Assembly: GCF_019443105.1 (NCBI RefSeq)
Contig: NZ_JAHZIJ010000020.1
Coordinates: 1 to 64,000, forward strand
Reading direction: 5' to 3'
DNA: 64,000 nucleotides
Source of the DNA: Paenibacillus oenotherae
GTDB taxonomy: Bacteria; Bacillota; Bacilli; Paenibacillales; Paenibacillaceae
Position numbers and translations under genes: made by a program. Numbering within the stretch: position 1 is the first letter of the stretch; each line of letters opens with the position of its first letter. This document shows positions 8,248-16,655 of the stretch, piece after piece. Under the pieces are notes generated by a model. The model ran no database searches. It was not told where the DNA came from and saw nothing but the letters and a program-made list of their open reading frames with translations.

Positions 8248-9456
8248 ATGAGGCGATCGCTGACTCTGGCCTCCATCATCCTTCTTGTATGCTTGCAAAC
8301 TGGCTGCTGGAGCCGGGTGGAGCTTAACAGGCTGGGCATTATCAGCGCATCTTCCCTGGACCTGTCCGAGGATAATCAATGGGTCGTGTCCTTTCAAATT
8401 ATTATTGCAAATTCAAGTCAGGGCGGTGCCGGCAAGAACGGCTCGCATTCCCCTGTGACCGTCGTCTCCATGAAGGGCAGCACGATTCTGGAGGCACTCC
8501 AGAAGTGCGATCTGGAAACGCCCAGGCATCTGTTCTACTCCCACAATCGTGTGTTGATTATTAGCAAGCGGGTAGCCCAGCATGGCATCAATCTGCTCAT
8601 GGACTATTACTTGCGCAACAATCAAGCGAGGGAGAATGTCAATATTCTCATTACGGACGGGGAAGCCAAGCCTTACCTGCAGGTGCTTGTGCCGCTTGAG
8701 ACCATTCCCGGAAATGCGATTTCGAATTTGATTAACGACCGGCTGGATGATCAGCCCAAAATGGCGTTGTCCAAGATGTATCAAGTCATGCTTACGCTAG
8801 CGAACCCTACTGCAAGCGCGACTATGCGCGAGCTCAAAATTATCGGGGATAGTTCAAAGCAGCAATCATTGGACGCTCTGAAAACAACCAAGGTCGAAGG
8901 CAAACTGAAATTGGACAGGGTCGCTGTATTCAAGGGAGACAAGTTCAAGGGCTGGATAAGCCGGGCAGACAGCTTGGGCATACCCTGGATTACGAATGTG
9001 CTCCGAAGCACTGACATCCCCTTTTACTGCAATGGTGAAGCACGCAAGGATCAACTGTCCGGCTTCTATGTCGAGAAGACGCATTCCCAATTGAAGCCGC
9101 GGATTAAGGATGGCCGTTTGTTCATGTCCATCCACATTAAAGTGAAGGGCAATTTGAAAGAAACCGCATGCAAGCTGGAGCTGAAAAAATCGAAAGCTCT
9201 TAATCTTCTGAAGAAGCCGATTGAGAATGCGATCAAAGAGGATGTGGTGCATACCTTCCTCAAACTGAAGGAGTTGAAGGCAGATGCGCTGGGGTTCGGG
9301 GATGCCTTTCACAAGGCCTATCCCAAGGAGTGGAAGAAGCTCTCGAGGAACTGGGATCAGGAGTTTGCAAATATCACGATGGATGTAACCGTCGCAGTCA
9401 AAATCCGTCGAGCCGGAATGATTAACGACACCTTCAATATGCTAACGGAAAAATGA
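8248..9456 (+). CDS. spore germinant receptor subunit C lipoprotein (GerC/GerKC family)
   Basis: 402 residues. The signal peptide ends LLVCLQTGCWSRVELNRLGI, the lipobox and Trp-Ser/Asp-Arg context typical of GerC lipoproteins. Later family landmarks include HNRVLIISKRVAQHGINLLMDYYLR and AFHKAYPKEWKKL near the C-terminus. The protein is diacylglycerol-modified and held on the outer face of the spore inner membrane. The start has AAAAAGGAG eight bases upstream and lies four bases after the A-subunit stop, so the two are translationally linked. Confidence 0.92.
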   Translation: MRRSLTLASIILLVCLQTGCWSRVELNRLGIISASSLDLSEDNQWVVSFQIIIANSSQGGAGKNGSHSPVTVVSMKGSTILEALQKCDLETPRHLFYSHNRVLIISKRVAQHGINLLMDYYLRNNQARENVNILITDGEAKPYLQVLVPLETIPGNAISNLINDRLDDQPKMALSKMYQVMLTLANPTASATMRELKIIGDSSKQQSLDALKTTKVEGKLKLDRVAVFKGDKFKGWISRADSLGIPWITNVLRSTDIPFYCNGEARKDQLSGFYVEKTHSQLKPRIKDGRLFMSIHIKVKGNLKETACKLELKKSKALNLLKKPIENAIKEDVVHTFLKLKELKADALGFGDAFHKAYPKEWKKLSRNWDQEFANITMDVTVAVKIRRAGMINDTFNMLTEK

Positions 9457-9472
9457 CGAAGGAGGCTGTAAA

Positions 9473-10576
9473 ATGGAGCGGATCAGCAAATTTCAATTGG
9501 GCGCGATGATCATTTTATTCCAGATTGGAAGCACTCCGCTATTCGAGATCGGGAGCAAGGCCAAGCAGGACGCCTGGCTGGTCGTCGTAGTCAGCATGCT
9601 GCTGGGATCGATTCTGCTGACCATGTTCCTGTACATCCAGCGAAGAGAACCGGAGATGAATCTTAGCGGACTGTTCATGCATTATTTCGGTCCGTGGATC
9701 GGGCGTTTTCTGCTGCTGTTCTATGTCTCTGTATTTGCTTATGAGTCGATGCGGAATTTGCGTGACTTCGGAGATCTTACCATAATGACGATACTCCCCC
9801 GGACGCCGATCTCCCTGATTATGATCATCATTCTTTCCCTGACCATCTATTCGATCTACAAAGGAATGGAGGTCTTCTTCCGTGTTGCTGAATTTATTGT
9901 TTGGGGCGTATTGTTCTTTTATTTTGTCCTGTTCGCTATGTATTTGATTTCAGGCATTATCGTATTTGACCATATTCTGCCTGTTCTTGAGAATGGCATT
10001 CAGCCCGTCATTAAGGAGAGCCTGTCGGGTTATGTCTGGTTCCCCTACGGTCAAATGATCATATTCCTCATGTTCTGGAACTATCTGAGCGAGAAGACGC
10101 TGCTCGTCAAGACGACGGTTCTGTCCTTTGTTGTATCCGGAATCGTCATCCTTATTACGAATATGATCAATCTGATGGTGCTTGGCCCGGCATTGCCGGA
10201 CATCTCCTCGATCCCCCTGCTCCAATCTGTGCAGCTGATCCAGATCGCCAACATTCTGGAGCGGTTCGATGCGTTCGTCATACTGCTCTTCTATGCGGGC
10301 ATATTCATCAAGTCCACCTTGTGGTTTCTGGCCGCAGTTCTCGGACTCTCCCAGCTGTTCCAAACCGAATACCGGAAGTTTGCCCTTCCCGTTGGAGCGA
10401 TCATCTACTCTTTGACGTTCATCCCGCCCAACTGGCAGACACATGTTGAGATCGGCGAAACGATTGCGAAGAAATACATGCTTAATCCGATCTATATTCT
10501 CTTTATACCGACGATTCTTATGATCATCATGTGGATCAGAGGGCCCAGCAACAAGAGCAGCAGCCAAAGCTCTTGA
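9473..10576 (+). CDS. spore germinant receptor subunit B (GerB/GerKB, APC-type permease)
   Basis: 367 residues, almost entirely membrane segments, of the endospore germination permease family (ISKFQLGAMIILFQIGSTPLFEIG at the N-terminus). Structural work on GerB homologues places the germinant pocket in this subunit. A 16-base gap after gerC contains AAGGAGG. It is the last gene of the operon and is followed by the repeat array from about 10600. The order A-C-B differs from the A-B-C order of the second receptor operon in this window. Confidence 0.92.
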   Translation: MERISKFQLGAMIILFQIGSTPLFEIGSKAKQDAWLVVVVSMLLGSILLTMFLYIQRREPEMNLSGLFMHYFGPWIGRFLLLFYVSVFAYESMRNLRDFGDLTIMTILPRTPISLIMIIILSLTIYSIYKGMEVFFRVAEFIVWGVLFFYFVLFAMYLISGIIVFDHILPVLENGIQPVIKESLSGYVWFPYGQMIIFLMFWNYLSEKTLLVKTTVLSFVVSGIVILITNMINLMVLGPALPDISSIPLLQSVQLIQIANILERFDAFVILLFYAGIFIKSTLWFLAAVLGLSQLFQTEYRKFALPVGAIIYSLTFIPPNWQTHVEIGETIAKKYMLNPIYILFIPTILMIIMWIRGPSNKSSSQSS

Positions 10577-10601
10577 AGAAACGAGCCGACGAGCAGATGA
10601 G

Positions 10602-10755
10602 CATTGTTGCGAAGATGCGACAATGCAACAATGCGACAATGCGCAAATGCAAAGATGCAGGCTGAGCCGTCGATGACCGAATGCCTGCCTGCGACAATGC
10701 AGGCTTGAGCTGTCGATGACCGAATTCCTGCCAATGCACCTACGCCGCAGGTTTT
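10602..10755. repeat. degenerate short-period repeats leading into the array
   Basis: Just after gerB the sequence cycles through 8-9 base variants of GCGACAATGC (10602-10665). Two palindrome-like elements follow (CCTGC...GCAGG around 10684-10703 and 10728-10750), with CGTCGATGACCGAAT repeated between them. It looks like a decayed forerunner of the ordered 233-bp array that starts at 10771. Long open frames cross it but show no protein-like composition. Confidence 0.7.
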
Positions 10756-10770
10756 CTCTCGTTCCCCAGC

Positions 10771-11690
10771 CTGATCACTGCTATCGAAGCCGTCGAAAGC
10801 CGAAAGCCTGCCAATGCGCAGGCTTTCTCTCGTTCTGAGACTGCTGGGAACAAAATGCCTGCCAACGCGCAGGCATTTTCGCCGTATTGCCCCTGTCGGC
10901 CAATTCCGCCATATATTCCTGCACTTTCGCAGGTACTTCGTCTCTTACTGCCACTATTGCCCGAAATCCCTGCCCTTTCGCAGGCATTCACTCGTCCCTG
11001 CCTGACCACTGTTTTCGGAGCCGTCCAAAAGCCGAATGCCTGCCAATGCGCAGGCTTTCTCTCGTTCTGAGACTGCTGGGAACGAAATGCCTGCCAACGC
11101 GCAGGCATTTTCGCCGAATTGGCCCCTGTCGGCCAATTCCGCCATATAATCCTGCACTTTCGCAGGCACTTCGTCTCCTACTGCCACTATTGCCCGAAAT
11201 CCCTGCCCTTTCGCAAGCATTCACTCGTCCCTGCCTGATCACTGCTATCGAAGCCGTCAAAAAGCCGAAAGCCTGCCAACGCGCAGGCTTTCTCTCGTTC
11301 TGAGACTGCTGGGAACGAAATGCCTGCCAACGCGCAGGCATTTTCGCCGTATTGGCCCCTGTCGGCCAATTCCGCCATATATTCCTGCACTTTCGCAGGC
11401 ACTTCGTCTCTTACTGCCACTATTGCCCGAAATCTCTGCCCTTTCGCAGGCATTCACTCGTCCCTGCCTGACCACTGCTATCGAAGCCGTCAAAAAGCCG
11501 AATGCCTGCCAACGCGCAGGTTTTCTCTCGTTCTGAGACTGCTGGGAACGAAATGCCTGCTAATGCGCAGGTATTTTCACCGTATTGGCCCCTGTCGGCT
11601 AATTCCGCCATATATTCCTGCACTTTCGCAGGCACTTCGTCTCTTACTGCCACTATTGCCCGAAATCCCTGCCCTTTCGCAGGCTTTCTT
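10771..11690. repeat. four tandem about 233-bp units, each with four CCTGC-N6-GCAGG palindromes
   Basis: Units begin at CTGATCACTG or CTGACCACTG at 10771, 11002, 11235 and 11468, a period of 231-233 bp, and the last ends near 11690. Each unit carries four small hairpins with conserved arms CCTGC/GCAGG and a six-base centre (CAATGC or CAACGC, CAACGC, ACTTTC, CCTTTC). In unit 1 these start near 10806, 10857, 10918 and 10969. Spacers such as CCGCCATATATTCCTGCAC are nearly identical between units. The array fills most of the 1.17 kb between gerB and the acetyltransferase at 11745. Related elements occur at 35027-35156, 43023-43604 and 61911-62357. Confidence 0.9.
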
Positions 11691-11744
11691 CCGGCCTTCC
11701 AAGAAGTAATGCCATTCGCTCAATCGCTGGCTTATAGATGCAGA

Positions 11745-12143
11745 TTACCGGCTTCTACGAATGACAAAGCCTGCATCCGTTCTGGTGAATCCAATCTTCG
11801 GGTAATAATCCAATGCCTGGGGCGCTGACAATAGAATAAGCGAGCATTCCTCCCCGATTCGTGCCTGGACACGCTTGACGAGCTCATTGCCGATTCCTGA
11901 CCTCTGGTAATCCCCGTCGACAGCCAGGTCGGATAAGTAGCAGCAGTACGAGTAATCCGTCAATGCCCGGGCAATACCAACCAGCTTGTCCCCATCCCAG
12001 GCCGATATAATAATATCCGCATTCGCAATCATCCGCTTCAGTCTTTCCAGATCCTCATACGGTCTGCTGATGCCGGACTTTGCAAATACTCGCGCAAGAT
12101 CCTCAGGCAGTATAGCCGTTGTTTCACGGTATGTAATCTCCAT
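11745..12143 (-). CDS. GNAT-family N-acetyltransferase
   Basis: About 132 residues with the GNAT core: YLSDLAVDGDYQRSGIGNELVKRVQARIG carries the acetyl-CoA loop (QRSGIG) and ALDYYPKIGF is the C-terminal strand-helix. The substrate is unknown. I prefer ATG 12141-12143 (MEITYRET), which has GGGGGA seven bases upstream. The upstream ATG at 12164 has no ribosome site and lies two bases after the DUF4177 stop. The two genes are co-directional and probably cotranscribed. Confidence 0.82.
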   Translation of the reverse strand: MEITYRETTAILPEDLARVFAKSGISRPYEDLERLKRMIANADIIISAWDGDKLVGIARALTDYSYCCYLSDLAVDGDYQRSGIGNELVKRVQARIGEECSLILLSAPQALDYYPKIGFTRTDAGFVIRRSR

Positions 12144-12166
12144 TGCAGTGTCCCCCATCTTCATGA

Positions 12167-12361
12167 TTAAACTTTACGTTTGAAAACCGCTACGATATCC
12201 CTGGATTGGCCTTGATAAACGCTTGTGTCGAAACAAGAGATCAATTCCCAGCCTTCAAAACCGTAGCTATTTAGCAACTCTTCGAATTCATCCTCTTTAA
12301 TCTTACCGCCGAGAAACCCGCCTGTCTTATACTTCACAGTCTTGTAAGCCCATCTGTCCAT
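12167..12361 (-). CDS. DUF4177 domain protein
   Basis: 64 residues matching the DUF4177 pattern: WAYKTVKYKT at the start, a central LLNSYGFEGWELISCFD and C-terminal DIVAVFKRKV. Members are small cytoplasmic proteins of unknown function. Start ATG 12359-12361 follows GGAGGAGAGGTGAGAG. The stop is a few bases from the acetyltransferase gene, so the pair likely forms an operon. Confidence 0.8.
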   Translation of the reverse strand: MDRWAYKTVKYKTGGFLGGKIKEDEFEELLNSYGFEGWELISCFDTSVYQGQSRDIVAVFKRKV

Positions 12362-12512
12362 CTCTCACCTCTCCTCCTATGTCACTGCCAGCTTGCGGCA
12401 ACGCGGTAATAAAACCGTGCTCCATCGCTTCGCTAGCCGCGCATGCAGAACTCGCAGCTCAATTATGAATATATTACTTGAAAAGATAGTTTTATACAAA
12501 TTGCAACACCTC

Positions 12513-13913
12513 TTACATCATCGCATTTCTGCTTGAGTGCCATTCCCTTGCAGAACGCATTTGGCCGGAAGCCGCCACTTCCGCTAACCGGTCTGCTGCT
12601 TCGGCAATCCGGCGGATACCGTTGTGGATCTGCTGATCATCTGTTCGGATGACACTGACTCTTAACGCATTTTCGCTAGGGAAGGCTGGCAAGTAGAATC
12701 TGTCCGAGGGTGTAACGAGCACCTCCTGCTGCCTTAGAGCTGCCGCTATCTCCCATGCGTCAATTCCGTCAGGAAGCGTGATGGAGCAGAATATGCCACC
12801 TTGCGGAGCATCAACTTGAATACGCGGAGCAAGGTAACGCAGGCTTGCGTCCTGCAGCACTTTCATCCGTTCCCGATACCGGCTGCGCATATGAGTGACA
12901 TGCCGGTCAAACATGCCGCTGTTCAAATAGATTTCCAGTGCCGCTTGTGATAATGCCGCTGTGCTGAGGTCATTGGATGATTTGAACAACGTAAATGTCT
13001 CGATCAGCCGCTTGGGCAGGACAGCCAGTGCAAGCCGCAGGCCGGGCAGCATCACTTTAGAGAAGCTTCTCGTATAGATCACATGGCCTGTTGTGTCATA
13101 ACTATAGATGGGATCGGCCTTCCGGTCGATTTCCAAATCTCCCAGGTAGTCATCTTCCACAATATAAACATCATATTTGCTTGCCAGTCTGGCGATTTGC
13201 TTCTTCTGCTCCTGGGTATAGCTCCATCCTGTTGGATTATGATAGCGCGATACAGTATAGAAAAACTTGATGTTATTGTTGCGAAAATGTCTCTCCAGCT
13301 CTTCCAGGTCAACGCCATCCTTCGTGCGGGCAATTCCGACTGCTTTAATATGCAGCAGCTCCAGAGATCGAAGCATGCCGGAATAAGCCGGCTGTTCGAC
13401 AAGAACAGTAGATTTGCCATTAGGGAATGGCATCACATTCGCCAGATGCAGCGCTTGCTGCGAGCCTGAAACGACGCAGATATGCTCCGGACGGGCGAAT
13501 ATTTGCGAGTCGGCCAGATGCTTTGCCAGCGATTGCCGGAGAGTCAAGAAGCCTTGCGGATCTGTATAAGAGAATAATTGATCTTGATAGAGTGCAATGG
13601 CACGGTTAAGACAATGCTGGAAATCCTCGTAAGGCATCACCTCTGGATCCGGGGCAGCGGACGAGAAATCAATGAGTCCGGCAGTGGCTTGCACATCGGA
13701 GGCAGCACCCTGCACCGCATAGTAGCCGCTCTTGGGAACCGAATAAATGAGATGCTCCTTCTCCAAATCATCATAAGCCCGAATGACAGTATTTTTGCTG
13801 CAAGCAAACTGGCTAGATATCTCCCGTATCGACATCAGCTTCGCTCCGGGCTTAATGGCATTCGACTGCAGCTGGTCTTTAATATAACGCTTCACATGCT
13901 CGTATTTGTTCAT
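12513..13913 (-). CDS. MocR-type transcriptional regulator (GntR HTH fused to class I aminotransferase)
   Basis: 466 residues. An N-terminal winged helix of GntR type (about 1-70, with LMSIREISSQFACSKNTVIRAYDDLEKEHLIYSVPKSGYY) is followed by a fold-type I aminotransferase domain. PLP-site features are visible: VSGSQQALHL, YHNPTGW, VEDDYLGDLEI and the probable PLP lysine in YTRSFSKVMLPGLR. MocR regulators sense amino acids, amines or vitamin B6 through PLP chemistry. A GNAT gene is divergent, and a perfect palindrome (13932-13955) lies just upstream of the start, so the pair probably share a control region. Confidence 0.9.
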   Translation of the reverse strand: MNKYEHVKRYIKDQLQSNAIKPGAKLMSIREISSQFACSKNTVIRAYDDLEKEHLIYSVPKSGYYAVQGAASDVQATAGLIDFSSAAPDPEVMPYEDFQHCLNRAIALYQDQLFSYTDPQGFLTLRQSLAKHLADSQIFARPEHICVVSGSQQALHLANVMPFPNGKSTVLVEQPAYSGMLRSLELLHIKAVGIARTKDGVDLEELERHFRNNNIKFFYTVSRYHNPTGWSYTQEQKKQIARLASKYDVYIVEDDYLGDLEIDRKADPIYSYDTTGHVIYTRSFSKVMLPGLRLALAVLPKRLIETFTLFKSSNDLSTAALSQAALEIYLNSGMFDRHVTHMRSRYRERMKVLQDASLRYLAPRIQVDAPQGGIFCSITLPDGIDAWEIAAALRQQEVLVTPSDRFYLPAFPSENALRVSVIRTDDQQIHNGIRRIAEAADRLAEVAASGQMRSAREWHSSRNAMM

Positions 13914-13931
13914 TTTAGCCGCCCCCTCCCC

Positions 13932-13955
13932 CTCTTCTGTACAGGTACAGAAGAG
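13932..13955. promoter_or_regulatory. palindrome between mocR-type gene and GNAT gene (candidate operator)
   Basis: CTCTTCTGTA (13932-13941) is repeated inverted at 13946-13955 with a 4-base centre. It lies 18 bases upstream of the MocR-type start codon, where binding would block its transcription. A half-related TCTGTAA occurs again at 13979-13985, nearer the divergent GNAT gene. Confidence 0.55.
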
Positions 13956-14035
13956 TTAAATTCACATTTACCTCAAGTATCTGTAACTATTATACTTGCA
14001 ATCATAATGAACAGTCTATATCAGGAGGGATACAG

Positions 14036-14452
14036 ATGGAATGGAAGCATGACAGCTTGCCTTACCGGATCAGCGATGACAAACAGCTGCTGGATTTGAA
14101 CATGATTCACACGCTGCTGCAAAGCAGCTACTGGGCTTCAGAGAGAAGTATAGAGCGCACCAAAGAGAGCATAGCGGGCTCGCTATGCTACGGCATTTTT
14201 GACGAATCGGGGCAAATTGGATTTATGCGGGTCGTTACAGACCGCGCGACAATCTCATGGATATGTGATGTCATTATTCATCCGGACCACCGGGGCAAAG
14301 GGCTCGGCAAGTGGCTCATGCAGTACCTGCTGGAGCATCCCGATGTTCGCCATACCAATATGCTTCTGGGTACCCGGGATGCGCACGGCTTATATGAGCA
14401 ATTCGGCTTTGAGAGAAGAGAAATGATGCGAAGAACTGTTGTCAGTCATTAG
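14036..14452 (+). CDS. GNAT-family N-acetyltransferase
   Basis: 138 residues. The acetyl-CoA motif is CDVIIHPDHRGKGLGKWLMQYLLEHP (about 82-107), and the C-terminal DAHGLYEQFGFERRE is the typical last motif. The start has CAGGAGGGATACAG directly upstream. It is transcribed away from the MocR-type regulator, which is the likely controller. The substrate is unknown. Confidence 0.88.
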   Translation: MEWKHDSLPYRISDDKQLLDLNMIHTLLQSSYWASERSIERTKESIAGSLCYGIFDESGQIGFMRVVTDRATISWICDVIIHPDHRGKGLGKWLMQYLLEHPDVRHTNMLLGTRDAHGLYEQFGFERREMMRRTVVSH

Positions 14453-14478
14453 GACAATCTGATCTCCTTATGCCGCAA

Positions 14479-16599
14479 TTATTTCGTTCTCTCCCATGGC
14501 ACCCACCAGTTCCAACGGCCGAGCCATTTCATGAACGACGGTACCAGCACGAGTCTAATAATCGTCGCATCAATCAAGATCGCTGCAGCGATCCCGATCC
14601 CTAGCTGCTTGACTCCTGCCACCTCGCCAAGCGCGAATGGCGCCGTAACTGCAATCAGGATCGCTGCAGCAGACGTGATAATCCGGCTTGTTGACGATAA
14701 TCCGGCCATTACCGCATATTCATTATCGCCCGTCTTCCGATGCGCCTCATAGATTCGCGACAGCAGAAACACCCCGTAATCCATACTGATGCCAAACACA
14801 AGCCCGAATATAAAAACAGGGATCATAATGGCGACAGGACTCCTCTCGAATCCTCCTATCCCCTCTTCGAATATCCACGCCAGAATGCCAAAGGATGCGC
14901 CTAGACTGAGCATATTCATCACGATTGTCTTAATCGGTATAACGATAGAGTGAAAAGCGATTGCGAGCAGCATAAAATTGGCGGCAAATATAAACATCCC
15001 GGCATATTTAATGTTGTTAAATATGGCATCAAACACTTCCTGCTGATACTTAGGCTCTCCACCAATCAGCCATTGCACCTTGCCTGCTTGCACCTCCCGC
15101 GCCAACTCCCTGACCCAGCTCCTGGCCGCCTCTGAGGACGCGCTGTCTTTAAGAATAGCGTGCAGAAGCATCCGCTGCTCCCCTATATCCTGCGGACGAG
15201 TGGAACTTCCCTGCTGTTCGCGCAATCTTGGTACGACGGGGGAAGGGACGGCATTAACCTCCGCTACGAAGGGATCGCCTGTTAACCTTTGCATCACAGA
15301 GTGGACTTCTCTCTCCTTTTCGCCAAGGCCAGACCATTCCGCTCCGCTTACATTAGCCAGCATATAAATTTGAGAGGCTCCTGGTAATCCGAAATGAAAT
15401 TCGAAGGTCTGGTAAGCGCTGCGAGAGGCATATTGCTGTGGCAAGGAAGAGGCATCAGGTATGGCAATCTTCAATTTAGTTAATGGCATAAATAAAATAA
15501 TGAGCAGCAATGAAGCCAGAATGCTCAGAACAACTGGCCTGCGCATGACAAAGGCAGCCCATAGAGGCCATAGATTGGAAGTTTGCAATTGGGAGCGCGG
15601 ATTTGATGCCGATCTAAGGCAAGGCGTCAGGAGCGTCAGCAGGGCGGGCAGCAGCGTCAATGCCAGCAGCACCGATACGGCTAGAACAGCAGCCGCGCCC
15701 AGGGCGACTGATCTGAAGAGCGGCAGCGGGATCAAACATATCCCGGCAAGGCCGAACCCGGCACAGGCTGCCGAGAGCAGCACCGCTCTCCCTGCAGTTC
15801 CCATTGCCGTTGCCAGCGCTTGCTCTGCCGCCGAACATGCCAGTTCCTCGCGATACCGTCCTACAATAAGCAGAGCAAAATCTATACTGAGCGCCAAGCC
15901 CACCATCGGGATCACATTGAGGACAAAATTCGATAGGGACACAATTGTACCCAGTCCATACATGAGTCCCATCGTAATGGACACAGCGACCATGCCGATG
16001 ACGACCGGCAGGATCGCGGGTACAATTCCACGGAATGCGAACAGCAGAATGAGGAAAGCAATCGGAAGGCCGATCATTTCGGCTTGTCGCAGATCCCTTT
16101 CACTGGTCTCATTTACATCGCGCTGAATGACTGATTTGCCTGTCATCGTTACCGATGCGAATTCATGGGCAGGCAATCTCGCAGCTGCTTCATTAAGCAA
16201 AGGTGTTATTTCATAGCTTTTATAGGAGGATGCGAGCAGTGCGTAGGCGTAATTGCCTTTGAACATGCCTGGATGCTCCAGAGGAGACCGGATCGCCTCA
16301 ATGCCCCTTACTCCCTCCAGCCTCTGCAGTGTTAGCGCAATGAACCCATGGAATTCCGCTGTGGATAGCTGCGCTTCCCGTTCGAATAACAGAATTACGG
16401 GATCATCCGGAATTTGATAATCAACAGCTAATATCCGCTGAACCTCACTATAATCGCCATCGGCAAGCAATCCGTGATCCTCCAGCACTGCAGGCAGCTT
16501 GGATGCATGCATTCCGATCAGGAGCAGAAGCACGGCCCACAGCATAATAACAATTCTGGGGAATCGCTGTGCGACAACTGCAAGAAATTGTATGCCCAT
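14479..16599 (-). CDS. MMPL/RND-family lipid exporter
   Basis: 706 residues with the two-fold MMPL layout. TM1 near the N-terminus (IVIMLWAVLLLLIGMH) is followed by an extracytoplasmic domain, a bundle including LPIAFLILLFAFRGIVPAILPVVIGM with ALSIDFALLIVGRYREE (proton-relay Asp), a second outer domain, and a second bundle with FGISMDYGVFLLSRIYEA. MMPL proteins export lipids and lipid conjugates using proton force. It lies 56 bases downstream of the flavoprotein gene in the type III PKS cluster, so its cargo is likely that lipid. ATG 16597-16599 follows GGAGCGAACAT. Confidence 0.88.
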   Translation of the reverse strand: MGIQFLAVVAQRFPRIVIMLWAVLLLLIGMHASKLPAVLEDHGLLADGDYSEVQRILAVDYQIPDDPVILLFEREAQLSTAEFHGFIALTLQRLEGVRGIEAIRSPLEHPGMFKGNYAYALLASSYKSYEITPLLNEAAARLPAHEFASVTMTGKSVIQRDVNETSERDLRQAEMIGLPIAFLILLFAFRGIVPAILPVVIGMVAVSITMGLMYGLGTIVSLSNFVLNVIPMVGLALSIDFALLIVGRYREELACSAAEQALATAMGTAGRAVLLSAACAGFGLAGICLIPLPLFRSVALGAAAVLAVSVLLALTLLPALLTLLTPCLRSASNPRSQLQTSNLWPLWAAFVMRRPVVLSILASLLLIILFMPLTKLKIAIPDASSLPQQYASRSAYQTFEFHFGLPGASQIYMLANVSGAEWSGLGEKEREVHSVMQRLTGDPFVAEVNAVPSPVVPRLREQQGSSTRPQDIGEQRMLLHAILKDSASSEAARSWVRELAREVQAGKVQWLIGGEPKYQQEVFDAIFNNIKYAGMFIFAANFMLLAIAFHSIVIPIKTIVMNMLSLGASFGILAWIFEEGIGGFERSPVAIMIPVFIFGLVFGISMDYGVFLLSRIYEAHRKTGDNEYAVMAGLSSTSRIITSAAAILIAVTAPFALGEVAGVKQLGIGIAAAILIDATIIRLVLVPSFMKWLGRWNWWVPWERTK

Positions 16600-16655
16600 A
16601 TGTTCGCTCCTTCTCCGCTACTCGCCGGGTATCAGGCATGCTCCGTGCCTCGCGA

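Noticed and set aside
10771-11690. CRISPR array
   Set aside because: The conserved parts are palindromes plus spacers alike, the period is about 233 bp, the spacers are not unique and no cas gene is present.
10740-11709. Many overlapping open frames of 70-139 codons on both strands between gerB and the acetyltransferase
   Set aside because: They are translations of the 233-bp repeats, open in several frames at once, with the same short peptides repeated and no ribosome sites.
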